DNA from: Succinatimonas hippei
Lineage (GTDB): Bacteria; Pseudomonadota; Gammaproteobacteria; Enterobacterales; Succinivibrionaceae
Assembly: GCA_004557545.1 (NCBI GenBank)
Contig: SFGV01000002.1
Location: 41,102 to 105,101, forward strand
Length of the DNA: 64,000 bases
Reading direction: 5' to 3'
The notes under the pieces: model-generated
What the model was told of the DNA's origin: nothing
What the model saw: only the letters and a program-made list of their open reading frames with translations
The model's database searches: none
Made by a program: the position numbers and the translations under genes
Shown here: positions 51,678 through 59,507 of the stretch, piece after piece
Numbering within the stretch: the stretch's first letter is position 1
Layout of the letters: each line of letters begins with the position of its first letter

Positions 51678-51941
51678 TCAGGCCATGGCTTTTACCAGAG
51701 CTGAAAGCTTGCTCTTGGTACGGGCGGCCTTGTTCTTGTGGATAAGACCCTTGCCGGCGGTACGATCAAGGACTGACTCAGCCTTGACGAAAGCAGCCTT
51801 GGCGGCTTCCTTGTCACCGGTTGCGACAACTTTAATAACATTCTTTACATAAGTACGCATCGCGGAACGGGCAGCGACATTGCGCTGACGGGCCTTCTCG
51901 GCGAGAACCACGCGCTTTTTAGCAGACTTAATGTTAGGCAC
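51678..51941 (-). CDS. rpsT: 30S ribosomal protein S20
   Basis: Ribosomal protein bS20. MPNIKSAKKR at the N-terminus and KGLIHKNKAARTKSKL near the C-terminus are diagnostic. Length 87 residues (E. coli 87). AGGAG lies just before the ATG. Divergent from ribF, as in enterics. Confidence 0.98.
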   Translation of the reverse strand: MPNIKSAKKRVVLAEKARQRNVAARSAMRTYVKNVIKVVATGDKEAAKAAFVKAESVLDRTAGKGLIHKNKAARTKSKLSALVKAMA

Positions 51942-52007
51942 AAATAGCTCCTGACTGATAACAAAACGGCCACATCATTCCAAATACGGTGGCGCCATGA
52001 ACGCAGT

Positions 52008-52016
52008 ATTCTATCA
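52008..52016 (-). promoter_or_regulatory. Extended -10 promoter of rpsT
   Basis: TGA then TAGAAT on the minus strand (52016-52008), giving a leader of about 60 nt. Confidence 0.55.
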
Positions 52017-52161
52017 AAAACCCCCGATGAATAAAAGATGAATTTTCAGTTAATCGCAACAAGCTACAGAGCGCGGGGATTTTCAAAAGAGAGCTTTTAT
52101 CAGCGTTCGCAAGAAGAGTGCTACTTGCGTCACAATCTCACTCACAGGCGCGATGTCAGGC

Positions 52162-52167
52162 TATAAT
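52162..52167 (+). promoter_or_regulatory. -10 element for ribF operon
   Basis: A perfect TATAAT about 47 bases before the ribF ATG. CTCACA lies 15 bp upstream as a weak -35. Confidence 0.5.
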
Positions 52168-52214
52168 ATTGCCTCAAAACCAGTTCTCAACGGCACGGAA
52201 TATTTTAAGGCGCG

Positions 52215-53171
52215 ATGCGGCTAATACGCTCTTTTAAGGATTATGAAAGGCCAGAGTGCGGCATCGCGCTGGCAATAGGCAATTTTGACGGTTTCCATCT
52301 GGGACACCGCAGAGTTGTGCTGGAAATGATCGAGCGCGCCAGGGCCAGGGGACTTAAATCCGGGGTTATGCTTTTTGAGCCGCACCCCAGGGAGTTCTTT
52401 GAAGGCTGCAGGGCGCCCGCGAGACTGTCTAATCTGCGTGACAAGCTGTTTGAAATCTCGTCTGTGTCACCTGATTATGTATTCTGCATGCGCTTTAATC
52501 GCGACTTCGCCTCAATGGATCCTGAGAGATTTGTTTCAGAGATCCTTTGCAGAGAACTGAATGTCAGATGCGTTATCGTAGGATCGCTCTTTTCTTTCGG
52601 CCGCGGAGGAGACTCCGACATAGGAGATCTCAAGACGCTAGGAGCAAAATACGGCATTGAGGCTGACGCGGTTGACGGGGTAACCATGGACGGGCAGAGG
52701 ATTTCCAGCACCATGGTAAGAGCCCTGCTCGCCAGAGGAGATTTCATATCCGCCCGCAAAGCTCTTGGCCATCTTTTTTCGATGGGCGGACGGGTTAATC
52801 ACGGCAGGGAGCTTGGACGCCGTCTGGGCTTTCCCACCGCTAACATTGCGCTCAAACGTCTTGTAGCGCCGCTTGACGGTGTTTTTGCCGTACAGGTTGA
52901 CACTTGCGGACGCGTATACGATGGTATGTGCAATGTAGGAGCGCGCCCGAGTATAGACGAGAGTGCCAAGAAAAGTCTTATTGAGGTTAATCTCTTTGAC
53001 TTCTCAGGCGATCTGTACGGAAAACGGGCACGGGTTTATTTTTTGGAAAAGATCAGGGATGAGGAGAAATTCCCCGATCTCAAATCGTTGCGCGAGCATC
53101 TTGAGCAGGACAAAAAAGCCTGTATTGACGTGCTTTCAGCGCGGCGGCAAGTCATAGCACCAAAGGTCTGA
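52215..53171 (+). CDS. ribF: Bifunctional riboflavin kinase / FAD synthetase
   Basis: Makes FMN and then FAD from riboflavin. N-terminal adenylyltransferase with IGNFDGFHLGHRRV (HxGH-type) and FEPHPREFF; STMVRALLARGDF links to the C-terminal kinase domain with HGRELGRRLGFPTANI. Length 318 residues (E. coli 313). The flavins it makes are needed by NqrB, NqrC and NqrF. First of ribF-ileS-lspA-ispH. Confidence 0.97.
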   Translation: MRLIRSFKDYERPECGIALAIGNFDGFHLGHRRVVLEMIERARARGLKSGVMLFEPHPREFFEGCRAPARLSNLRDKLFEISSVSPDYVFCMRFNRDFASMDPERFVSEILCRELNVRCVIVGSLFSFGRGGDSDIGDLKTLGAKYGIEADAVDGVTMDGQRISSTMVRALLARGDFISARKALGHLFSMGGRVNHGRELGRRLGFPTANIALKRLVAPLDGVFAVQVDTCGRVYDGMCNVGARPSIDESAKKSLIEVNLFDFSGDLYGKRARVYFLEKIRDEEKFPDLKSLREHLEQDKKACIDVLSARRQVIAPKV

Positions 53172-53173
53172 AA

Positions 53174-56005
53174 ATGGCAGATTATAAAAACACTCTAAAC
53201 CTTCCGCAGACCGCGTTCCCCATGCGCGGCAATCTTGCAAAGCGTGAGCCTTCCGCGCTCGAGGACTGGGAGAAGCGCGGTCTTTATAAGAAGATCCGCA
53301 CGGCGCGCGCGGGATGCAACATGTTCATTCTGCACGATGGCCCTCCATACGCCAACGGCAATATCCATATCGGACACTCCATCAACAAGGTGCTGAAAGA
53401 CATAATCATCAAGTCAAAAACCCTTTCAGGCTTTGACTGCCCGTATGTCCCCGGATGGGACTGTCACGGACTGCCGATTGAGGTCAAGGTCGAGACTCTG
53501 GTAGGCAAACCCGGTGACAAGGTTACCCCTGCGCAGTTTCGCGAGGAGTGCCGCAAGTACGCGAAGAGTCAGGTAGAGGCTCAGCGCTCCGACTTCAAAC
53601 GCCTTGAGGTCATAGGTGACTGGGACAACCCGTACCTTACGATGAATTTCAAGACCGAGGCTGACACCTTAAGGCTTTTGGGCAAAGTCATAGCCGATGG
53701 GCATTTCGTGCGCGGACTCAAACCGGTTTACTGGTGCATGGACTGCCAGTCAGCGCTGGCTGAGGCTGAGGTTGAGTACAAGGATCTGACATCAGACTCA
53801 ATTTATGTGCGCTTCAAGGCTCAAGACGAGGACAAGATCCTCGGGATCTTCAAGGCTCAGGGCAAGGGTACCGGACCGGTTTCGGTAGTGATCTGGACCA
53901 CCACCCCGTGGACACTGCCGGCCGACCGCGCCGTATGCCTCAATGATCAGTTGCGTTACTCATTAGTTCAGGTAAAGACCGAACAGGGCGATGAGCGCTT
54001 TGTTATGGCCACCGAGCTTGTCGATCAGGTCATGAAAGAGACCGGAATTACCGAATACTCTTTATTAGGCGAGAGTGTAAGCGGCAAGGCGCTTGAACTG
54101 CAGAAATTCCATCATCCGTTCCTGGATTTTGAGGTGCCTATTATTCTGGGCGCCCATGTCACGCTTGATGGCGGTACCGGATGCGTCCATACCGCGGGCG
54201 GTCACGGACTTGATGACTACAATGTCTCGGTTAAATACGGTCTTGAGATAGCAAATCCGGTCAAAGCTGACGGCACCTTCAAGGATGACGTGAAGTACTT
54301 TGGCGGTATGCATGTATTCAAGGCAAACCCTGAGGTTATAAAGGTTTTAAAAGAGAAAGGCGCGCTGCTCAAGGCCGGCAAGATCTTCCACTCCTATCCT
54401 ACCTGCTGGCGTCACAAGAGCCCGGTGATCTTCAGGGCGACTCCGCAGTGGTTCATCTCGATGGACGGTCACGGACTTCGTGATCGCGCATTGAAATCCA
54501 TCAAAGAGGTGAAGTGGATCCCCGCGTGGGGGCAGAACCGTATTGAGGCCATGGTCAAGCAGCGTACCGACTGGTGTATTTCACGTCAGCGTACCTGGGG
54601 CATGCCCTGCGCGGTGCTCATCAACAACGAAACCGGAGCCATTCATCCCAAGACCTCTGAGATAATCGAGAAGGTCGCTAAAGAGGTTGAAAAGAAAGGC
54701 ATTCAGGCATGGTGGGATCTGAGCGTTGAAGATCTCATTGGTCCTGAGGAAGCCAAGCATTACCACAAGGATACCAATACCCTTGATGTGTGGTTTGACT
54801 CAGGTTCAACCTGGAATACCGTTGTAGCACAGCGTCCTGAATTTAAGGGACAGCCCATTGACATGTACCTTGAGGGATCGGATCAGCACCGCGGCTGGTT
54901 CATGTCATCTCTCATGCTCTCCTGCGCCGTTACCGGTCACGCACCTTACAAGCAGGTGCTGACCCACGGCTTTACCGTTGACGGTCAGGGCCGCAAGATG
55001 TCAAAGTCCATCGGTAACGTCATCGCTCCGCGCGAGGTAATCGACAAACTGGGCGCTGATGTGCTGAGACTTTGGATCGCTTCAAATGACTACACCGGCG
55101 ATATGGCGGTCTCACACGAGATCTTTGCGCATACCTCAGACGCCTACCGCCGCGTGCGCAACACTGTCCGCTTCCTGCTCTCAAACCTCAACGGCTTTGA
55201 TCCCGACAAGGATATGGTGCCGTTTGAAAAGATGGTCGAGCTTGACAAGTGGGCGGTATCGCTGACCTCCAAGACCCAGAAGCAGATCATAAAGGCCTAT
55301 GACGACTATGATTTCCATCAGGTTGTGCAGACTCTGATGATGTTCTGCTCAATTCAGCTGGGTTCGTTCTATCTTGATATCATCAAGGATCGCCAGTACA
55401 CCGCCAAGACCGACGGGCATGCCAGACGCTCCTGCCAGAGCGCTCTGTACCTCATAGCCGAGGCTCTGACCCGCTGGATGGCTCCTATACTTTCGTTCAC
55501 CGCTCAGGAAGCCTGGGAGGCTATGCCGGGCAAGCGTGATGAGTTTGTCTTCACCGCCAGGTGGTTTGACAAATTAAGCGAGCTTGATGAGAACTCAAAG
55601 TTCAATTCAGAGTACTGGCAGAGGATCCTGACCTTCCGCGGCGAGGCCAACCGCGCCATCGAGACTGCCCGTAACGCGGCGGTGATCGGCGGCTCGCTTG
55701 AAGCTGAACTTACCGTATACGCCAAGGGTCAGCTGCTTTCTGACTTAAAGCAGCTTGGTGATGAACTCAAGTTTGTGCTCATCACCTCCCGCGCCGATGT
55801 GGTTGAAGGACCGGCTCCGGCCGACGCTTTCATCTCCGAGACACTTGACTGCGCCTTCAGCGTTGCCAAGTCCAAGGCTCATAAGTGCGAGCGCTGCTGG
55901 CACTATGAGGAGGATGTAGGTTCCGATCCTGAGCATCCGGGACTTTGCCACCGCTGCGTAGAAAACATCGCCCCGGGTCAGGGCGAGATCAGGCGCTTTG
56001 CCTGA
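53174..56005 (+). CDS. ileS: Isoleucyl-tRNA synthetase
   Basis: Class I synthetase that charges and edits tRNA-Ile. HIGH motif in GNIHIGHSI near residue 65, a CP1 editing domain in the middle, KMSKS in GRKMSKSIGN near 605, an anticodon-binding domain, and a C-terminal zinc finger (CERCWHYEED with CHRC). Length 943 residues (E. coli 938), the bacterial zinc-containing type. Two bases after ribF; overlaps lspA by one base. Confidence 0.98.
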   Translation: MADYKNTLNLPQTAFPMRGNLAKREPSALEDWEKRGLYKKIRTARAGCNMFILHDGPPYANGNIHIGHSINKVLKDIIIKSKTLSGFDCPYVPGWDCHGLPIEVKVETLVGKPGDKVTPAQFREECRKYAKSQVEAQRSDFKRLEVIGDWDNPYLTMNFKTEADTLRLLGKVIADGHFVRGLKPVYWCMDCQSALAEAEVEYKDLTSDSIYVRFKAQDEDKILGIFKAQGKGTGPVSVVIWTTTPWTLPADRAVCLNDQLRYSLVQVKTEQGDERFVMATELVDQVMKETGITEYSLLGESVSGKALELQKFHHPFLDFEVPIILGAHVTLDGGTGCVHTAGGHGLDDYNVSVKYGLEIANPVKADGTFKDDVKYFGGMHVFKANPEVIKVLKEKGALLKAGKIFHSYPTCWRHKSPVIFRATPQWFISMDGHGLRDRALKSIKEVKWIPAWGQNRIEAMVKQRTDWCISRQRTWGMPCAVLINNETGAIHPKTSEIIEKVAKEVEKKGIQAWWDLSVEDLIGPEEAKHYHKDTNTLDVWFDSGSTWNTVVAQRPEFKGQPIDMYLEGSDQHRGWFMSSLMLSCAVTGHAPYKQVLTHGFTVDGQGRKMSKSIGNVIAPREVIDKLGADVLRLWIASNDYTGDMAVSHEIFAHTSDAYRRVRNTVRFLLSNLNGFDPDKDMVPFEKMVELDKWAVSLTSKTQKQIIKAYDDYDFHQVVQTLMMFCSIQLGSFYLDIIKDRQYTAKTDGHARRSCQSALYLIAEALTRWMAPILSFTAQEAWEAMPGKRDEFVFTARWFDKLSELDENSKFNSEYWQRILTFRGEANRAIETARNAAVIGGSLEAELTVYAKGQLLSDLKQLGDELKFVLITSRADVVEGPAPADAFISETLDCAFSVAKSKAHKCERCWHYEEDVGSDPEHPGLCHRCVENIAPGQGEIRRFA

Positions 56006-56538
56006 TGGGGATCGTTAAAACGGGAAACGGCGGCAGGTTCCTTATACTGAGCCTGCTCGTCGTGATGCTTGATCAGTACACCAAGCATCTGGTGATGGAG
56101 CACATTCCGCAGGACACCGCGGGGATCAATGTGCTCCCGTTTTTTAATCTCGTCTATGTCCGCAACGAAGGCGCGGCGTTCAGCTTTCTTGCCGGAATGG
56201 GCGGCTGGCAGCGCTGGATGTTCGCGGCAATCGCTGTCGTGATAGCCATCGCGCTTATGGCGCTGCTTTTGCGCACTCCGCTCAAACGCCGCTGGACCTG
56301 CATGGGGCTAGCGCTTGTGATAGGCGGGGCCATAGGGAATCTTATTGACCGTCTTGTTTTTGGTTCGGTGGTGGATTTTCTGTGCTTTTACATCAGTACT
56401 GACAGTTTCTTCTGGGCCTATCCGTCATTTAATGTCGCCGACATCGCGGTCTGCTGTGGCGCGGCTCTTTTGATTGGTATAGGGCTTTTTTCCAAACCTT
56501 CAGATAAGAACAAGAAAAAGGAAGAGAAATCAAAGTGA
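56005..56538 (+). CDS. lspA: Lipoprotein signal peptidase (signal peptidase II)
   Basis: Inner-membrane aspartyl protease that cleaves prolipoprotein signals, feeding the Lol system also encoded here. Four hydrophobic spans; catalytic Asp residues in GNLIDRLVFG and SFNVADIAV; VRNEGAAFSF is conserved. Length 177 residues with a Lys-rich tail. The ATG at 56005 shares a base with the ileS stop; an upstream extension to 55945 is spurious. Confidence 0.96.
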   Translation: MGIVKTGNGGRFLILSLLVVMLDQYTKHLVMEHIPQDTAGINVLPFFNLVYVRNEGAAFSFLAGMGGWQRWMFAAIAVVIAIALMALLLRTPLKRRWTCMGLALVIGGAIGNLIDRLVFGSVVDFLCFYISTDSFFWAYPSFNVADIAVCCGAALLIGIGLFSKPSDKNKKKEEKSK

Positions 56539-57476
56539 GCTTTAAGATCCTGCTGGCCCGCGAGAGGGGAATGTGCGCCGGAGTAGACCGTGCCATACGC
56601 ACGGTAACCACAGCGCTTTCCTTATATGGCAAAGACAGGGTTTATGTGCTCCATGAGGTGGTGCACAACCGTCATGTTGTAGAAGGCTTAAGGCAGGACG
56701 GAGCGGTCTTTGTTGAGAAAATAAGCGAAGTTCCTGATGGGGCGGTGCTGATCTTCTCAGCTCACGGAGTTGGTGATGCAACCGAGGATGAGGCAAAATC
56801 CCGTGGTCTTAAGATCATTGACGCGACCTGTCCGGTTGTAACGGCCATTCACCGCAAGGTGGCGAAGGCCTCAGCTCAGGGAGCTGAGGTGGTGGTTATA
56901 GGGCACCGGGGACATCAGGAGGTCGAGGGAACCATCGGCAGGTACGCTGGCGATCCTGACCTTGTGCATGTGGTATTAACGCCTGAGGATGTAAACAATC
57001 TCACCCTTCAGACGGATAACGCGGTGTTCGCTACCCAGACCACACTGAGCATAGATGAAACGGCTAAAACCGTCGCGGCGCTTCGGGAGCGTTTCCCCAC
57101 GATCCGCGGACCTAAGCGTGATGATACCTGCAACGCCACCCAGCTTAGGCAGAACGCGGTAAGGGAGCTTGCAAAACAGTGTGATCTCGTGCTGATAGCG
57201 GGGTCAAAGAACTCCTCAAACTCAAACCGTCTGCGCGAGGTCGCGGAGCATGAAGGAGTTAAGGCCTTACTTATCGATGATGAGTCTGAAATACGCCTTG
57301 AGGATCTTGGTGGTGTGAAGGTTCTGGGGCTTAGCGCCGGCGCCTCCGCTCCTGAGGATGTGGTGCGCGGGATAATTGCCTTTCTGAAAAAACACGGCGG
57401 CACCGGTCCTGAGGAGAGCGGCAGCGCTACCCCCGAGCGTCAGTTTCCTCTGCCAAGAGAGCTTTCGAAAAAATAG
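56535..57476 (+). CDS. ispH: 4-hydroxy-3-methylbut-2-enyl diphosphate reductase
   Basis: Last MEP-pathway enzyme, giving IPP and DMAPP. Three cluster cysteines are seen: Cys in RGMCAGVDRA (about 13), DATCPVVT (about 97) and DDTCNATQ (about 198). HEVVHNRHVV and the proton-relay TQTTLS are present. Length 313 residues. GTG start overlaps lspA by 4 bases. The fkpB gene found before ispH in E. coli is absent. Confidence 0.97.
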   Translation: MSFKILLARERGMCAGVDRAIRTVTTALSLYGKDRVYVLHEVVHNRHVVEGLRQDGAVFVEKISEVPDGAVLIFSAHGVGDATEDEAKSRGLKIIDATCPVVTAIHRKVAKASAQGAEVVVIGHRGHQEVEGTIGRYAGDPDLVHVVLTPEDVNNLTLQTDNAVFATQTTLSIDETAKTVAALRERFPTIRGPKRDDTCNATQLRQNAVRELAKQCDLVLIAGSKNSSNSNRLREVAEHEGVKALLIDDESEIRLEDLGGVKVLGLSAGASAPEDVVRGIIAFLKKHGGTGPEESGSATPERQFPLPRELSKK

Positions 57477-57558
57477 TCACGTATGATCCGGAGGTCACCT
57501 CAAGGGAATTTCCCATAGGGCCTGAGTATCGCTCAGCCCCGCTATCCGGTTCGGTTTT

Positions 57559-57579
57559 AAGCCCCTGATGGCGGGGCTT
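57559..57579 (+). terminator. Weak terminator-like hairpin after ispH
   Basis: Stem AAGCCCC/GGGGCTT with a 7-nt loop, then ATCTTT. It lies 82 bases after ispH. Confidence 0.45.
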
Positions 57580-57643
57580 ATCTTTAAAAATGCTTTTATC
57601 AGTTCCATTCTTTAAAGCTCTTATTTGATAACAGGTTTTTACA

Positions 57644-57673
57644 TTGAAAACACCTTCGTGTGTGGACTAGGAT
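57644..57673 (+). promoter_or_regulatory. Candidate promoter for the CDF exporter gene
   Basis: TTGAAA (57644-57649), an 18-bp spacer and TAGGAT (57668-57673), about 30 bases before the ATG. A small ACAC-CTTC-GTGT repeat lies in the spacer. Confidence 0.45.
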
Positions 57674-57706
57674 CAGCTCAGCAGAATTTGTTTCGGAGAT
57701 TCTGAA

Positions 57707-58882
57707 ATGGAACTTAAAGAGCGTAACGCTCGCATTATAAAGGTGAGCCTTGTCGGCATAGCGTCTAATGTCATGCTTTGCGTCGCCAAGGGTATTGCAG
57801 GTTTCCTGGCCGGATCAGTCGCGGTGGTAATGGATGCCGTAAATAACCTTAGCGACTCGCTCTCCTCGGTCATAACAATCATAGGCGCGAAATTGTCGCA
57901 AAAGCCCGCTGACCGCGAGCACCCGTTTGGTCATGGCAGGGCCGAGTATTTTGCCGATATGGTGATAGCGCTTATTGTGCTTAGCGCCGGAGTGATGTCG
58001 GCAACCGAGTCGGTGAGACGTATTTTTGATCCGCTTGAACCTGAATACACCTCGCTGACTCTGGGGGTGATCATCGTTTCAACAGCGGCTAAGCTGGTTC
58101 TCGGACTTTACGTGGGGCGGCAGGGCAGACTGCTTGACAGCGGATCGCTTAAGGCAAGCGGCGCGGACGCGCTCTTTGACGCGCTGGTGACTTTGACCAC
58201 CCTTTTATCCGCTCTCGCCATGCTCATATTTGGATTAAACCTTGATGGCTGGTTGGGTACGGCGATTTCCTTAATTATTATTAAGGCCGGACTTGGCATG
58301 CTCAAAGATCCGGTAGATGATCTGTTAGGAAAGAGCATTTCACATGATCTCACGGCCAGGATCGCGCATGAGGTTTGTTCATTTAAGGAAGTTCACGGGG
58401 TGTATGACATCATTCTGAACTCATACGGTCGCGGCACCATGATTGGCTCATTGCATATAGGCGTGGATGACACCATGAACGCCAGACAGATCCACGGGCT
58501 TTGCCGCAGGATCATGGACAGGATTCATGAGAAGTTCGGGATCATCATGACCATAGGCATATATGCCTGCTGCACTTCCAATGAGGAAATAGGCCTTGAA
58601 AGACAGGTAATGAATTTTGCCCGCTCATACCCCGGGGCAATGCACGCGCACGCTTTTTATCATTATCCTGACCGCAACCTTGTGACCATAGACATAGTTG
58701 TTGATGACAGCGTGCATGATGATGACAAGTTCCGCAAAGACTTCGCCGGGGCCATATCAGAGAAGATCCCAGGGTATTCGTATAACGTGTATATAGACCA
58801 TTTTTACACTGACGCCAGACCAGGGGAGCGCAGGGACAATAACGGGAATTCAGATCCCGGTCTGCCGGAGGATGATTTTTGA
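57707..58882 (+). CDS. Cation diffusion facilitator (CDF) family metal exporter
   Basis: Inner-membrane metal/proton antiporter, 391 residues. Six predicted helices; metal-site helices carry DAVNNLSDSLSSVI (about 42-55) and SGADALFDALVTL (about 147-159); HPFGHGRAEYFAD is the conserved loop after helix 2. The long cytoplasmic C-terminal part includes a dimerisation domain plus a His/Asp-rich segment (HAHAFYHYP). The DxxxD pattern is compatible with zinc, iron or manganese, and I cannot choose. CGGAGAT precedes the ATG. Overlaps the next gene by one base. Confidence 0.9.
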   Translation: MELKERNARIIKVSLVGIASNVMLCVAKGIAGFLAGSVAVVMDAVNNLSDSLSSVITIIGAKLSQKPADREHPFGHGRAEYFADMVIALIVLSAGVMSATESVRRIFDPLEPEYTSLTLGVIIVSTAAKLVLGLYVGRQGRLLDSGSLKASGADALFDALVTLTTLLSALAMLIFGLNLDGWLGTAISLIIIKAGLGMLKDPVDDLLGKSISHDLTARIAHEVCSFKEVHGVYDIILNSYGRGTMIGSLHIGVDDTMNARQIHGLCRRIMDRIHEKFGIIMTIGIYACCTSNEEIGLERQVMNFARSYPGAMHAHAFYHYPDRNLVTIDIVVDDSVHDDDKFRKDFAGAISEKIPGYSYNVYIDHFYTDARPGERRDNNGNSDPGLPEDDF

Positions 58883-59403
58883 TGATTGATGCTCAATGTC
58901 TCAATGACAATTTAAGACGCTCTGACCGCGCCATGGATCCACTAAACGCGGCGAGAGTTCTTGAGAATGGTGAGTATGGAACTCTCTGCATGACTGAGGA
59001 TGACGGAGCGCCTTACGCGGTACAGATAAACTATGTTTATTATGGGAAAAAATCCATTTATATCCACAGCGCGCTATGCGGACATAAGATTGAATGCCTG
59101 ATGAGAGATCCCAGAGTATGCTTCAGCGTTACCGGAGAGTGCTCGGTTCTGCCAAAGCATTTCTCTGAGGCCTATGAAAGCGTGCTGCTTCGCGGTGTTG
59201 CTGTTGAAGTAACAGAGGATGATGAGAAGCAGAGAGCGTTGAAGGCGCTCATTGACAAGTACTCACCCGATTTTCGTGAGAAAGGCTATATCTACGCGCA
59301 AAGGGCAGAGGCGAAAACCCGGGTATTTAGGATTGAGATAAAAAGCTGGAGCGCCAAACGCCGTCCTAAGCCATCCCCGAGGACGGCATCCGTAAAGCCT
59401 TAA
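58882..59403 (+). CDS. Pyridoxamine 5'-phosphate oxidase-like split-barrel flavoprotein (NimA-like)
   Basis: A 173-residue protein of the FMN-binding split-barrel family. The order - LENGEYGTLCMTEDDGAPYAV, INYVYYGKKSIYIHSA, KIECLMRDPRVCFSV, ESVLLRGVAVEV - is that of NimA/NimC-type proteins, some linked to 5-nitroimidazole reduction. The actual substrate is unknown. The ATG at 58882 shares one base with the CDF stop; GGAGG lies 10 bases upstream. Confidence 0.85.
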   Translation: MIDAQCLNDNLRRSDRAMDPLNAARVLENGEYGTLCMTEDDGAPYAVQINYVYYGKKSIYIHSALCGHKIECLMRDPRVCFSVTGECSVLPKHFSEAYESVLLRGVAVEVTEDDEKQRALKALIDKYSPDFREKGYIYAQRAEAKTRVFRIEIKSWSAKRRPKPSPRTASVKP

Positions 59404-59448
59404 AAGCGAGGACAGCCCTGACCAGTATAAAGGTTATTCTAGGATTGA

Positions 59449-59480
59449 AAAGCCCGGGTTCTTAAGCAAACCCGGGCTTT
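59449..59480. terminator. Bidirectional terminator between the split-barrel gene and valS
   Basis: A 12-bp perfect stem AAAGCCCGGGTT/AACCCGGGCTTT with a short loop, flanked by A and T on both sides, between two converging genes. Confidence 0.8.
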
Positions 59481-59507
59481 CTGATAAGGTCTGAGCTTTA
59501 TCTCACA

